Notes: generated by a model not told the origin, from the letters alone. DNA of 64,000 nt from an uncultured Bacteroidota bacterium (GCA_902605445.1 CACLCL010000002.1:1-64000); one strand, 5' to 3'. Counted from the stretch's first letter, positions 17,795-28,002 are shown. Translations and numbers: made by a program.

Positions 17795-18493
17795 ATGGCT
17801 GTTGTTAAATTAAAGAACATTGAAATAAAACTTGATTCAGATTTAGCTATTAAAAACTTGAGTCTAAAAATCGACAAAGGCGAGTTTGTATACTTAATTG
17901 GTAAAACTGGCTCAGGAAAATCTAGTATTTTAAAAGCATTGTATTCTGAAAAAAAAATTATTTGTGGAGAAGCTAAGATAGGTCAGACTGATTTAAAACA
18001 ATTGAAAGAAAATGAAATACCGTTTCTTAGAAGGAAAATAGGAATAATTTTTCAAGATTTTAAACTATTAAAAGATAGAAATGTATTTAAAAATCTTGAG
18101 TTTGTTTTGAAGGCTACAGGTTGGAATGACTCCAAAATTAGAAAAGAAAAAATTGAATCTTGCCTAAAGAAAGTTCATATTTTAGATTTGATAAATAAAT
18201 TTCCAAATCAATTATCGGGTGGTCAAAAACAAAAAGTTGCTATAGCAAGAGCTCTTTTAAATGATCCAGAAATAATTCTTGCTGATGAACCAACTGGAAA
18301 TCTTGATCCGATAAGCAGTATAGAAGTCATGAATGTATTAAGAGAAATAAATGAAAGTGGAAATACTATTCTTATGGCAACGCATGACTTTAGTTTATTA
18401 GAAAAGTTTAAAGGTAGAATTATCGTTTGCAGAAACGGTGAAATAAGTGAAATGGATTACGATAAACTGAAAATTGAAAAAGTTTACGCATGA
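17795..18493 (+). CDS. ftsE: FtsE-like ABC ATPase
   Basis: Walker A 'GKTGSGKSSILKAL', signature 'QLSGGQKQKVAIARALL', Walker B 'IILADEPTGNLDP'. Confidence 0.8.
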   Translation: MAVVKLKNIEIKLDSDLAIKNLSLKIDKGEFVYLIGKTGSGKSSILKALYSEKKIICGEAKIGQTDLKQLKENEIPFLRRKIGIIFQDFKLLKDRNVFKNLEFVLKATGWNDSKIRKEKIESCLKKVHILDLINKFPNQLSGGQKQKVAIARALLNDPEIILADEPTGNLDPISSIEVMNVLREINESGNTILMATHDFSLLEKFKGRIIVCRNGEISEMDYDKLKIEKVYA

Positions 18494-19365
18494 TATCGAT
18501 CTTAATTCCATGCTATGATTATAATGCCCTAAAACTTGTTGAAAATATTGAAAAACAAGCCTTATTGCTGAATATCATTTTTGAGATTATTTGCATCGAT
18601 GATGGTTCATTCTCATTAAAAAATGAAGATAATCAAAAAATAAATTCTCTTTTAAATGCTAAATTTTATGAAGCAAAGAAAAATATTGGAAGTATTAAAA
18701 ATAGACTACTTCTAGCCGAAAAAGCAAAATATGACTTGCTACTTTTTTTGGATGTTGATTGCATTCCTGCCAGTGATAATTTCTTAAAAAACTATATAAA
18801 TTATTCTACAAATTCTGAAGTTATATTTGGGGGGTGTATTTATAATAATAAACTTGAGCCAGATAGGAGTCTTAGATTTAAATTTGGAGTATTGAGGGAA
18901 GCAAATACCAGCTTCAATAGGAATAAGAGACCATATAAGTACGTTTCATCAAGAAATTTTTTGGCTGAAAAAAATATAATAATCAAAATACTCAAACCCA
19001 TTAAAAATAACTCCTATGGAAATGATTATATTTTTGGTGCAATGCTAAAAAAAAATAAAATTGATGTTTCACACATTAATAATCCAGTAATTGTGAATAA
19101 TGTTGATGTGAATGAAGTTTTTTTGAAAAAGACCAAAGATGCATTAAAAAATCTTATGCATTCTTACAAAGCTCATGAACTCAAATTTCATGATATAACA
19201 ATTCTAAAAGCATATAATTTTTTAGATATGTTTTTTTTAAAAAAATTATTTCTAAATATAACAAACCCTATCGAAAATATGATTTATAAAAATATTACAG
19301 GAAATGATCCTAAAATGATTCTTTTTGATATTTATAGACTTAGATATTTATGTAAGATTAGATAG
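18490..19365 (+). CDS. family 2 glycosyltransferase
   Basis: 'ISILIPCYDYN', 'IICIDDGS', 'LLLFLDVDCIP'. Confidence 0.8.
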   Translation: MISILIPCYDYNALKLVENIEKQALLLNIIFEIICIDDGSFSLKNEDNQKINSLLNAKFYEAKKNIGSIKNRLLLAEKAKYDLLLFLDVDCIPASDNFLKNYINYSTNSEVIFGGCIYNNKLEPDRSLRFKFGVLREANTSFNRNKRPYKYVSSRNFLAEKNIIIKILKPIKNNSYGNDYIFGAMLKKNKIDVSHINNPVIVNNVDVNEVFLKKTKDALKNLMHSYKAHELKFHDITILKAYNFLDMFFLKKLFLNITNPIENMIYKNITGNDPKMILFDIYRLRYLCKIR

Positions 19366-19771
19366 ATTTGAATTTTAAAAAAGCATCATAATCCCTCAAG
19401 TAATCATCCTCACTGAAGTTTTCTGATGCAAGTACCATACATACCGATCCTGATGAAAAATTATCCATCTCTCTCCAAATACCATTAGGAATTAGTAATC
19501 CTTTGTCAGGTTTATTAAGCATTAATTTTTTTTTATTATTACCGTCATCCAGATGAATATCAAAACTCCCACTCAGAGGAATCATAAATTGAAGCAACTT
19601 TTTGTGAGCATGACCGCCCCTGTATGCATCACTTGGCACATCGTACAGATAGTATACCCTTTTAATGTCAAATGGGATAACATTTTTTTCTATAACAGAT
19701 AATTTACCTCTTCCCTTTTTGTCAACTATCTTTGGTATATCGATGATTAATATATCTTCTAATGTTGTCAT
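19358..19771 (-). CDS. FdtA/WxcM-like cupin sugar isomerase
   Basis: 'VYYLYDVPSDAYRGGHAHKKLLQFMIPLSGSFDIHLDDG', 'LLIPNGIWREMDNFSSGSVCMVLAS...YLRDYDAF'. Confidence 0.85.
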   Translation of the reverse strand: MTTLEDILIIDIPKIVDKKGRGKLSVIEKNVIPFDIKRVYYLYDVPSDAYRGGHAHKKLLQFMIPLSGSFDIHLDDGNNKKKLMLNKPDKGLLIPNGIWREMDNFSSGSVCMVLASENFSEDDYLRDYDAFLKFKSI

Positions 19772-20580
19772 CTTATTGACTTAAATTTTTTTATTCCTTT
19801 AATACCAACCATAAACTTTACAAAGATTTGATTGAAATTTATCATATTTTTTTTCTTAAGTAAATATATATGATGAACTAATTTTAAGTATGATAATTTA
19901 CCAAAAATCTTATAAAAGATGGCTGCTCTAGCGTAAATATTTTCATCTTTTTCAGCTAATTTTCCAGAGCTGACCGATTTATGTGTTAAAATTACTTTTT
20001 GAACAAAAATAATTTTTAAATTTTTTTTCAAACAATCTCTTAAAAACAAATATTCATCTCCAGTTTTGAAGGTAGACCCAAGCCCAAATAAAGAATCAAA
20101 TTTAATTTTATTTGAAACAATAGATTTTCTTTTGAATGCAATTGCGACTGAGTTTACTTTTTTTATGCTTTTCTTATTATGATACTTTAAATTATCATAA
20201 TCTTTAAATAATTGGCCATGTTCATTTTCAATTTGAAATGTAATTACATCAGCATCAATATTTTCTTTAAATGCAGTCTTAATTGTGTTATAGAAGTTCT
20301 CTTTATAAACAATATCATCATCACAGAAAATACATAAATCTGAACTTGAATTTTGAATTGCGGTATTTCTGCTTTTTGATAAACCGATTGAATTTAAATT
20401 AATAACCCTAATATTGTTTTGATTACTCTTCAATTCATTCTTTGACTGATTTACAACCAAAATTGGATATAAACACTCAATATTATTTTTCAATATGTTA
20501 TTAATGAAATCGAGGCTTGATTTATTTATTGTTGAAATTAAAATTTCTAAATTATTTTTATTATCCTTTAGATTTGACAT
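19768..20580 (-). CDS. family 2 glycosyltransferase
   Basis: 'EILISTINKSS', 'NLNSIGLSKSRNTAIQNSSSDLCIFCDDDIVY'. Confidence 0.8.
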   Translation of the reverse strand: MSNLKDNKNNLEILISTINKSSLDFINNILKNNIECLYPILVVNQSKNELKSNQNNIRVINLNSIGLSKSRNTAIQNSSSDLCIFCDDDIVYKENFYNTIKTAFKENIDADVITFQIENEHGQLFKDYDNLKYHNKKSIKKVNSVAIAFKRKSIVSNKIKFDSLFGLGSTFKTGDEYLFLRDCLKKNLKIIFVQKVILTHKSVSSGKLAEKDENIYARAAIFYKIFGKLSYLKLVHHIYLLKKKNMINFNQIFVKFMVGIKGIKKFKSIR

Positions 20581-20614
20581 TAAAAATTTATATTTAAGGC
20601 AGTATTACAATATA

Positions 20615-21751
20615 ATGAAAATCTTACTCATTGGTGAATATAGTAATCTTCACAATTCTTTAAAACAGTCACTTTTAAAGAAAGGTCATGATGTTACATT
20701 GATAGCGGACGGGGATGGTTTTAAGCAATACGATGTTGACATACTGATTAAGTCAATAATCTTTGAAAATAAAATTCTAAAAGTACTAACAAAAATTATC
20801 GATAAATTAACAGGAATTAGTTTAAATGAATTAGAAATATACTTAAGAGCAAAAAGAGAAATTAGAAAACTAGAAAGTTTTGATGTAGTGCAGCTAATAA
20901 ACGAGAGACCATTTAAAACATCCCCCACATATGAAAAAAGACTATTAGAAAAGATTTTTAGAAAGAACAAAAATATTTATTTATTGGCGTGTGGTGTTGA
21001 TCATACAACTGTAAAATATGCACTTGAAAAAAAATTCAAATATTCAATATTAACTCCTTATTTTAATAACAAAAAGTTAAAAATAAAATACAAGCAAATA
21101 TTAAAATATTTAAATAGTGACTATAAGGATTTAAGCTCTTTTATTAAAAATAATATTAATGGAATAATAAGCTCAGATTTAGATTATCATATTCCTTACA
21201 TAGGTGAAAATAAATATTTAGGTATGATTCCAAACCCCATAAATATTGATTTTTTAAAATATAATTTTAATCATTCAAAAAAAATCAAAATTTTACATCC
21301 AATAAACTCGGTTAACAAAATAAAAAAGGGTAATATATTTTTCACTGAATCACTTAAATTTATTGAAGAAAAATATTCACATAAGATAAAAATAACTATA
21401 ACTACTAATGAACCTTACAAAAAGCACATTAATAATGTGATTGAAAATGACATAATTCTTGACCAGGTATACGCTTATGACCAAGGATACAATGCATTAG
21501 AATCTATGGCATTGGGTAAAGTAGTATTCACGGGTGCCGAAGAGGAGTGGTTAAAAAAATATAATATTAAACCTGATAGTGTCGTTATAAATGCATTACC
21601 TGACGTAACAAAAATTGTTCAGAAATTGTCTTGGTTAATTGAAAATCCTAACATGATTAAAATGATTTCTAAAAATGCCAGAAAATTTATCTTAAAATAT
21701 CACAATTATGAACAAATTGGAACAAAATACCTGCAAACTTGGAAAAAATAA
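20615..21751 (+). CDS. glycosyltransferase (GT1/GT4-like fold)
   Basis: Internal ATG gives MKILLIGEYSNLHNSLKQSLLKKGHDVTLIADGDGF; 'DQVYAYDQGYNALESMALGKVVFTG' C-terminal donor-site pattern. The listed ORF start at 20495 is probably too long. Confidence 0.65.
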   Translation: MKILLIGEYSNLHNSLKQSLLKKGHDVTLIADGDGFKQYDVDILIKSIIFENKILKVLTKIIDKLTGISLNELEIYLRAKREIRKLESFDVVQLINERPFKTSPTYEKRLLEKIFRKNKNIYLLACGVDHTTVKYALEKKFKYSILTPYFNNKKLKIKYKQILKYLNSDYKDLSSFIKNNINGIISSDLDYHIPYIGENKYLGMIPNPINIDFLKYNFNHSKKIKILHPINSVNKIKKGNIFFTESLKFIEEKYSHKIKITITTNEPYKKHINNVIENDIILDQVYAYDQGYNALESMALGKVVFTGAEEEWLKKYNIKPDSVVINALPDVTKIVQKLSWLIENPNMIKMISKNARKFILKYHNYEQIGTKYLQTWKK

Positions 21752-22662
21752 ATAAACATTTTAAACCATATTTTTTTGTGCCTGGTGCAGCAAAATCAGG
21801 GACTACTACACTTCACGAACTATTAAATAACCATCCAGATATTTCAATGTCTAAAAATAAAGAACCAGTATATTGGAATAATAAAAAGTTTTCATCATTT
21901 ACAAAAAATGAAATTGAAAATTACAAAAGTTTATTTGATATGAGTTCTAAAATTACAGGTGAGTCAACAATATCCTACATGTATTACGATTCTTTTCTCA
22001 AAAATATTTGTGATAATTACAAAAATTACCCAAAATTTATTTTCATACTTAGAAATCCTATTGATAGATTTATATCACATGTTAATTGGATGAGAGGGTT
22101 AGGAAAGGAAAACAATCAAAATAGTGATATAATTAGAAACTCAAAAAACGAAATATTTTGCGAATACGATGATTATCCAAAATTTTACTACCAATTTGGA
22201 CTGTATTATAAGTGGATATCTAGATTTTTTGAAATATTTGGAAGAAATAATATTAAAATTGTGACTCTTGAGGCTTTAATAAATGACAGAAATCAAGTAT
22301 TAAATTCTTGTTATGAATTTCTTGATCTAGAAAAGTTGAATAATATACCCGAACTTCAATCTAACAAAACAAAAAAAATTATTTTTCCTAACATATATCA
22401 CTTTCTAAGAAAAAGTATTAGCGGTAAAATGAAATACACACAATGTGTAAAGATTATTCTACCTAAATTTTTTAGAATTAAAATAAAATCATATATAAAA
22501 AATTCTTTAGTAAACTGGAAAGGTAGAAAGGAAAATTTTACAAAATTTTCTAAAAATGATAGGTTAGTTCTAAAAGATCTTTACATAAAAGATGTAGAGA
22601 AATTGAAAAGAAAAATTAATTACGATTTTAAGGAATGGGAGGATTTTAAAAAAGTAAGATGA
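21739..22662 (+). CDS. sulfotransferase family protein (TTG start)
   Basis: 'FFVPGAAKSGTTTLHELLNNHPDISMSKNKEP' (5'-PSB loop), 'FIFILRNPIDRFISHVNWM' (3'-PB motif). Confidence 0.9.
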   Translation: MEKINKHFKPYFFVPGAAKSGTTTLHELLNNHPDISMSKNKEPVYWNNKKFSSFTKNEIENYKSLFDMSSKITGESTISYMYYDSFLKNICDNYKNYPKFIFILRNPIDRFISHVNWMRGLGKENNQNSDIIRNSKNEIFCEYDDYPKFYYQFGLYYKWISRFFEIFGRNNIKIVTLEALINDRNQVLNSCYEFLDLEKLNNIPELQSNKTKKIIFPNIYHFLRKSISGKMKYTQCVKIILPKFFRIKIKSYIKNSLVNWKGRKENFTKFSKNDRLVLKDLYIKDVEKLKRKINYDFKEWEDFKKVR

Positions 22663-23909
22663 ATTTTATAAAAACATCTTTTTTATCTGGCTTGAGTACT
22701 GGTATCAGCCTATTAGCAAGACTTATTTCAACAAAAATTGTTGCAGTCTACTTAGGTACAAATGGTATGTTTTTACTAGGCCAATTAAAAGACTTTTTAA
22801 GACTTGGCAATACAATCAGTTCATTTGGTATTGAAAATGGAATTGTAAAATATGTGGCTGAATTTGAGGAACAAAAAGAAAATTTGAGCAATATAATCGG
22901 GACAAGTTTTAGAATTAATATAATAAGTGCATTTTTTGTATCCCTAGTAATACTGGCATTCAAAAATCAAATTTCAACATTTTTACAGATTGATTTTGAT
23001 GAGAATTTCTATTTTTTTCTTCTTGTTACCTCTGTAATATCTGCCTCTATTCATACATGTTTTTTATCTATATATAATGGCTTAAATAGAATTAAATTAT
23101 TTGTAATTGTAAATATAATTTCAAACATAGTTTCAGCTATTATTTTAGTTCTTTTCGTTTTAAAAATGCAAATAATAGGTGCATTTTATGCATTGGTAAT
23201 AAATCAAATATTAACTCTTATAATTAATATTATTTTTTATACTGTATATAAGCCATTTTTAATACAATGGATATTTAAAAAATATATTAACGAATATTTT
23301 AAAAAACTTTCTAGTTTTTCAATTATGGCTATAGTTGGGCCTGTTTGCCTAATTATCTCCTCATTCATTGTAAGAGACTATCTATATGATAAGTTTGGTG
23401 CTGATTACGCTGGTTCATGGGAAGCTATGTGGAGAATTTCAGCAATCTATTTATTATTTCTAATTACGACGTTTAAATTTTATTTAATTCCTACTTTCTC
23501 AAAATTAAATGATATTGAGCTTAAAAAAGAAGTATTTAAAATTTGGAAAATAGTAGTTCCAATCATCATATTGATTACAACTGCTGTATATTTTTCTAAA
23601 AATATAATTATTAATCTTCTATTATCTAATGAATTTATTCTAATTAATTCAATAATTTTCTTTCATTTAATTGGTGATATTATCAAGATAAATTGTTGGG
23701 TACTAGGAAATATCATGATATCAAAAGCTAAAACAAAGAGTTTTGTCTTTTTTCAAATTGAGTGGTCACTGGTATTTGTTACTTTAACTTATATATTTAT
23801 TGAAAAGTATGGATTTGTTGGGGTCTCGATTTCATATTTTGTTACTTACATAATTCATTTTAGCCTTTTAAATATATATTTTAAAAAACTACTTTGGATT
23901 AATAAATAA
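22659..23909 (+). CDS. oligosaccharide flippase (Wzx-like)
   Basis: Multi-TM; 'TKIVAVYLGTNGMFLLGQLKDFLRLGNTISSFGIENGIVKYVAE'. Confidence 0.85.
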   Translation: MNFIKTSFLSGLSTGISLLARLISTKIVAVYLGTNGMFLLGQLKDFLRLGNTISSFGIENGIVKYVAEFEEQKENLSNIIGTSFRINIISAFFVSLVILAFKNQISTFLQIDFDENFYFFLLVTSVISASIHTCFLSIYNGLNRIKLFVIVNIISNIVSAIILVLFVLKMQIIGAFYALVINQILTLIINIIFYTVYKPFLIQWIFKKYINEYFKKLSSFSIMAIVGPVCLIISSFIVRDYLYDKFGADYAGSWEAMWRISAIYLLFLITTFKFYLIPTFSKLNDIELKKEVFKIWKIVVPIIILITTAVYFSKNIIINLLLSNEFILINSIIFFHLIGDIIKINCWVLGNIMISKAKTKSFVFFQIEWSLVFVTLTYIFIEKYGFVGVSISYFVTYIIHFSLLNIYFKKLLWINK

Positions 23910-24869
23910 ATCATTGAGCGTATTAAAATTTGAAGTTAGAATTTCATAAAAATCTTGGGTATGAGTACGAGCTCCGTATCCTTCTTTCCAATATAATAGA
24001 CCCGAATTAATTTTTTTACCATTACTTTCATTTGAGGTTCCAAAATCAAAAAAATTAAACTCTGAAAAAGTATCGGTTATGAGATTATAAAATAAAAAGT
24101 CAATTGAACCTAGATGATTTTTATTTAAATCTGATCCAATATATTGAACGTGAATAACATTTTTTGTTTGAAAAATAGTGGTCCCCGCAACAATTTTATC
24201 ATTGTGATAAACGTTAAACTGCCTGATATTTCGCTTAAAATTATTTTTTAATAGAGATATTTCTTTTAAAGTATGTACAGGACTTACAGAATGCTTTGAA
24301 GAAAGTGTCGGGATTAATATTTTTTTCCAAAAATCATCAAGCTTATCAACCTCCAAAAATTTTAATTTATTCCTAAGCCCTCGTTTATAACCTTGAATAC
24401 GATCATTTGAAATTTTAAATTTTTTTTGCAAATCAATAACTGAAATTATATCCTTTCTATATAATTTTCCATCTGAAACAAACGAAAAATAATCAATTTC
24501 ATCATTAAATCCACTGTTATAAATTTTTGGTATTTGCTTAATCAAAATTTTAATGTATCCACTTTCAAAAAAGTATTTTAAAATATTATAAAATATTTGA
24601 AAAAAATGAGCAAATTTTAGTTCATTATCTACAATAATTCCACCATATGTTAAGCCCTGGTGTGAATGAATTATATTTTCATCAATATTACAAGGGAAAA
24701 GACCAATAAGTTTTGTATCCTTATATATCATTAAAGAAAAGTCATCATATTTATGGGAATGATAATCCATAAAGTCCCTTTTGAATAGAAATGTTGCATT
24801 CTTTGATGACTCGACAAATTGGTCCCAACTCTCTTTATCTGATTTATTATATTTTTTTATGCTTATCAT
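23889..24869 (-). CDS. FemAB/GNAT-like acyltransferase
   Basis: 'SWDQFVESSKNATFLFKRDFMDYHSHKYDDFSLMIY' N-terminus and 'YIGSDLNKNHLGSIDFLFYNLI'. Confidence 0.75.
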   Translation of the reverse strand: MISIKKYNKSDKESWDQFVESSKNATFLFKRDFMDYHSHKYDDFSLMIYKDTKLIGLFPCNIDENIIHSHQGLTYGGIIVDNELKFAHFFQIFYNILKYFFESGYIKILIKQIPKIYNSGFNDEIDYFSFVSDGKLYRKDIISVIDLQKKFKISNDRIQGYKRGLRNKLKFLEVDKLDDFWKKILIPTLSSKHSVSPVHTLKEISLLKNNFKRNIRQFNVYHNDKIVAGTTIFQTKNVIHVQYIGSDLNKNHLGSIDFLFYNLITDTFSEFNFFDFGTSNESNGKKINSGLLYWKEGYGARTHTQDFYEILTSNFNTLNDLFINPK

Positions 24870-24875
24870 TCTTAC

Positions 24876-25739
24876 CTATTTATCCTTGACAAAATCATTC
24901 ATTATAAAAACATGAGGTAATGTTAGGCTAGAAATTACAATAAATACAAATAAAATTAGATTATCAGAACTTAATAATTCGTTATTGAATATATATAATA
25001 TGAAACCAAAGATTACAGATAAAAGAGTAAAGGGTAGAGTTTTTATATAGAATTTTGTGAAGGTATCGTTTTTAAATTCCTTAAACTCTAATACAAGCAT
25101 TGGTAATGAGTGACAAAATCCAAAATAAAGGGCAAATGAGGTAAGTAAATCTGTGTGATAAAAAATAAAATATATGATTGTCATCTCAGCATATAGAGGT
25201 ACCTTTCGTTCAATTTTAAAATTTAAAATCGATATCATTAAAATAACAATTGATATTAATAAAAAGAATACATTACTGTAGGTTGTCAAATCCAGATTGG
25301 AGAATTCAGGAATTATGTACAAAATATCTTGTAATTCGAATATGTTATTTAAAAAAAGGGAAAGTAGAAGGTTTGCACCCACTACAAAGTTTAAAGCTCT
25401 ATTATTAGTGTGATGGTAACCAATAACCTGAGTTTCACCAAAATGGTAACAGGAAATAATTAAAAAAATAAATAATCCAAGAAAAGGAGATATAACCCAA
25501 AAAAATATATTTAAAATAATTAAGGAAAGATATACTAAATAAAATGTGAATTTATTTTTAAATCTTCTAGCTGCTGGATTTAAAAAAGCAATAATATGAT
25601 CAATAGAGCCGTGCGGAATACCAATGGATAACATAACAAAAATAAAAATTATATAAGAGTAAGATTTCTCAACCCCGAAAAATATAAGACATATAGCTAA
25701 AGCTAAGCCAACCAACTTTGATTTTAATGTTGAGCTCAT
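24876..25739 (-). CDS. blh: Brp/Blh family beta-carotene 15,15'-dioxygenase (retinal synthesis)
   Basis: 'LSIGIPHGSIDHIIAFLNP', 'SCYHFGETQVIGY', multi-TM; adjacent to proteorhodopsin. Confidence 0.85.
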   Translation of the reverse strand: MSSTLKSKLVGLALAICLIFFGVEKSYSYIIFIFVMLSIGIPHGSIDHIIAFLNPAARRFKNKFTFYLVYLSLIILNIFFWVISPFLGLFIFLIISCYHFGETQVIGYHHTNNRALNFVVGANLLLSLFLNNIFELQDILYIIPEFSNLDLTTYSNVFFLLISIVILMISILNFKIERKVPLYAEMTIIYFIFYHTDLLTSFALYFGFCHSLPMLVLEFKEFKNDTFTKFYIKTLPFTLLSVIFGFILYIFNNELLSSDNLILFVFIVISSLTLPHVFIMNDFVKDK

Positions 25740-25768
25740 AATATTGATTTGTATTGTAACATCAATAT

Positions 25769-25803
25769 AAAAAAAAGGTGAGGAATACTCCTCACCTTTT
25801 TTT
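25769..25803 (-). terminator. bidirectional-type intrinsic terminator between proteorhodopsin and blh
   Basis: aaaaaaGGTGAGGA-atac-TCCTCACCtttttt: 8-bp perfect stem with A/T flanks. Confidence 0.85.
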
Positions 25804-25827
25804 AAAAGTTTAGTTATCTAAATAAAA

Positions 25828-26547
25828 CTAGCTCTTAGCAGCATACCATACCGCCATACCGAATCCAATTTTATTTACAGCATCACCTAAATTATAAATG
25901 ATATTCATAGCATCATCACTGATAGCTACAAAGCTGTACCATCCATCAGTTCCAGCCATATATCCAATAGGATAAATAGCCCAACCAACAAGGACAAACC
26001 ATTGTAACATTCTACCAGCAGCAGGAATTTTCCCTGAACCGCTAGCTAATGCTTTACCTACAGCACCAGTTGGACCACCAAAAATAGTTAAACATCCAAC
26101 TTCATATGCCATCCAGAAATATGCAGCACCTGAAATAGCACCCCATATCTGAGCATCTAACATACCTGTTACTCCAGATTCACCAAAGTAACCTGTTACA
26201 AGCATTACAACAGATAACCAGAATAACTTACTCATTCCAACACCTGTTAATAGAGCAAACTCTACTACCATTAATGGTACAGTAAGAATCCAATCAATAT
26301 ATCTTAATTCAGTTGGAGAGGTCTTGTCCATAACCCATTGCTCTCTCATGTAGAAATAATGCACAGCTGCAATACCAGTTATAAGTGCTGCAACAAGCAT
26401 TGAATCTTTGAATTTTTTGTCAACTACGCCATGTTGCATTAAAAACCACACGGTAGCAGCTAACATTGAAACAGAGCCGATAAAGAATGTAAACCCAGTA
26501 AAATCACCAGGCTCAACAGTAGCGGCTAAAAAATTTAACATTTCCAT
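25828..26547 (-). CDS. proteorhodopsin (proton-pump type, predicted green-tuned)
   Basis: 'RYIDWILTVPLMVVEF' helix C (D97/T101/E108-type motif, Met at position 105) and 'NKIGFG' retinal Lys in helix G. Confidence 0.95.
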   Translation of the reverse strand: MEMLNFLAATVEPGDFTGFTFFIGSVSMLAATVWFLMQHGVVDKKFKDSMLVAALITGIAAVHYFYMREQWVMDKTSPTELRYIDWILTVPLMVVEFALLTGVGMSKLFWLSVVMLVTGYFGESGVTGMLDAQIWGAISGAAYFWMAYEVGCLTIFGGPTGAVGKALASGSGKIPAAGRMLQWFVLVGWAIYPIGYMAGTDGWYSFVAISDDAMNIIYNLGDAVNKIGFGMAVWYAAKS

Positions 26548-26575
26548 ATATATAGTGTTTAATTTGTTATACGGG

Positions 26576-26583
26576 CAAAATTA
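26576..26583 (-). promoter_or_regulatory. candidate -7 box (TAATTTTG) for proteorhodopsin
   Basis: Plus-strand caaaatta, matches TAnnTTTG, 29 nt from the start codon. Confidence 0.45.
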
Positions 26584-26735
26584 CACAAAAAATATTCCAA
26601 TTTGTTAAAAAAATCTTAAAATATTGTAAAAACAATTAACAAAGAGTTAGAAAAAAAATATTTTAACAGGTTAAAAATAATAAAATTTTAAGATTAATTT
26701 TTAATCGAATTAGTGCAGCTTAAACTCCTTAATTT

Positions 26736-27902
26736 CTAAATTTTTATGTAATCTTTAACATTTTTCTCTGAAATCTGATTACTATCACCTAGTATTGTCA
26801 ATCTTTCAACAATATTTCTTAATTCCCTAACGTTACCTGACCAATCGTATTTTTTTAATATATCCAATGCCTTTTTTGAAAATTTTTTTTGCTCTAATCC
26901 TTGAAAATCAGAGAGAGATTTGGAAAAATGATTGATTAGTAATGGTATGTCATCTCTTCTTGAATTTAGAGGAGGTACATTTATTATTATTACAGCAAGT
27001 CTGTGGTATAAATCTTCTCTAAATTTACCATTTTCAATCTCCTTTTTCAAATCTTTATTTGTTGCCGCTACAACTCTTACATTGATTTTTATATCCTTAG
27101 CACCTCCAACTTTCTGAATGCAATTGTCTTGTAGAACTCTAAGTACTTTTGCTTGAGCTGAAAGGCTCATATCTCCAATTTCGTCAAGGAATATTGTACC
27201 ATTGTTAGCTGCTTCAAATTTACCTATTTTATCTTTTATAGCACCTGTAAAAGATCCTTTTACATGGCCGAATAATTCACTTTCTATTAGTTCACTGGGA
27301 ATCGCAGCACAGTTTACTTCAATTAAAGGGCTATCAGCTCTTTTACTAGAAACATGTATTGATTTTGCAACTAATTCTTTACCAGAACCATTGGGTCCAT
27401 TAATCAAAATCTTAGCTTCGGTTTCAGCAACCTTTTCAATTAAATTTTTAATCTCTATGATTGCCTTACTTTCACCAATCATTTCAAAATTCTTCTTTAT
27501 TTTTTTCTTTAAAACTTTATTTTCTACAATCAATTTCTTTTTATCAAGGGCATTTCTCACAGTTGTCAATAACCTATTTAAATCTGGCGGCTTTGAAATA
27601 TAGTCAAAAGCACCTTTTTTCATAGAGTCAACTGCCATATCCAAATCACCGTGACCAGAAATCATTACAAAAGGTGTTTCAGGGAAATTCAAATTAATAA
27701 ATTCTAAAACCTCAATGCCATCTACTTTTGGCATTTTAACATCAGAAATTATTAGATCGAATTGATGCTTTTTAATTAGATTAATTCCTTCTATTCCATT
27801 TTCAGCCTCAAATAACTCATGAGATTTATCTTCATCTGACAGAATTTTTACCAAAACCCTTCTTATAGCAGGTTCATCTTCAATTATCAATATTCTAGAC
27901 AT
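26736..27902 (-). CDS. NtrC-type sigma-54 response regulator (receiver + AAA+), no C-terminal HTH
   Basis: Receiver 'ILIIEDEPAIRRVL...LIISDVKMPKVDG'; AAA+ 'INGPNGSGKELVAKSIH', 'GHVKGSFTGAIKDK'; ends at '...QISEKNVKDYIKI'. Confidence 0.88.
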   Translation of the reverse strand: MSRILIIEDEPAIRRVLVKILSDEDKSHELFEAENGIEGINLIKKHQFDLIISDVKMPKVDGIEVLEFINLNFPETPFVMISGHGDLDMAVDSMKKGAFDYISKPPDLNRLLTTVRNALDKKKLIVENKVLKKKIKKNFEMIGESKAIIEIKNLIEKVAETEAKILINGPNGSGKELVAKSIHVSSKRADSPLIEVNCAAIPSELIESELFGHVKGSFTGAIKDKIGKFEAANNGTIFLDEIGDMSLSAQAKVLRVLQDNCIQKVGGAKDIKINVRVVAATNKDLKKEIENGKFREDLYHRLAVIIINVPPLNSRRDDIPLLINHFSKSLSDFQGLEQKKFSKKALDILKKYDWSGNVRELRNIVERLTILGDSNQISEKNVKDYIKI

Positions 27903-28002
27903 AAAAATTAGTTAAAAAATTAGCTTTTATCTTAAGCTAAGTATACTAAATATAATATTAAATAAATTTAACTTAGAATTTAATGAAAGATTTAATATAA
28001 TT

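Noticed and set aside
27202-27603. 133-aa ORF antisense to the NtrC-type regulator
   Set aside because: Shadow ORF; the sense-strand product has clear AAA+ motifs.
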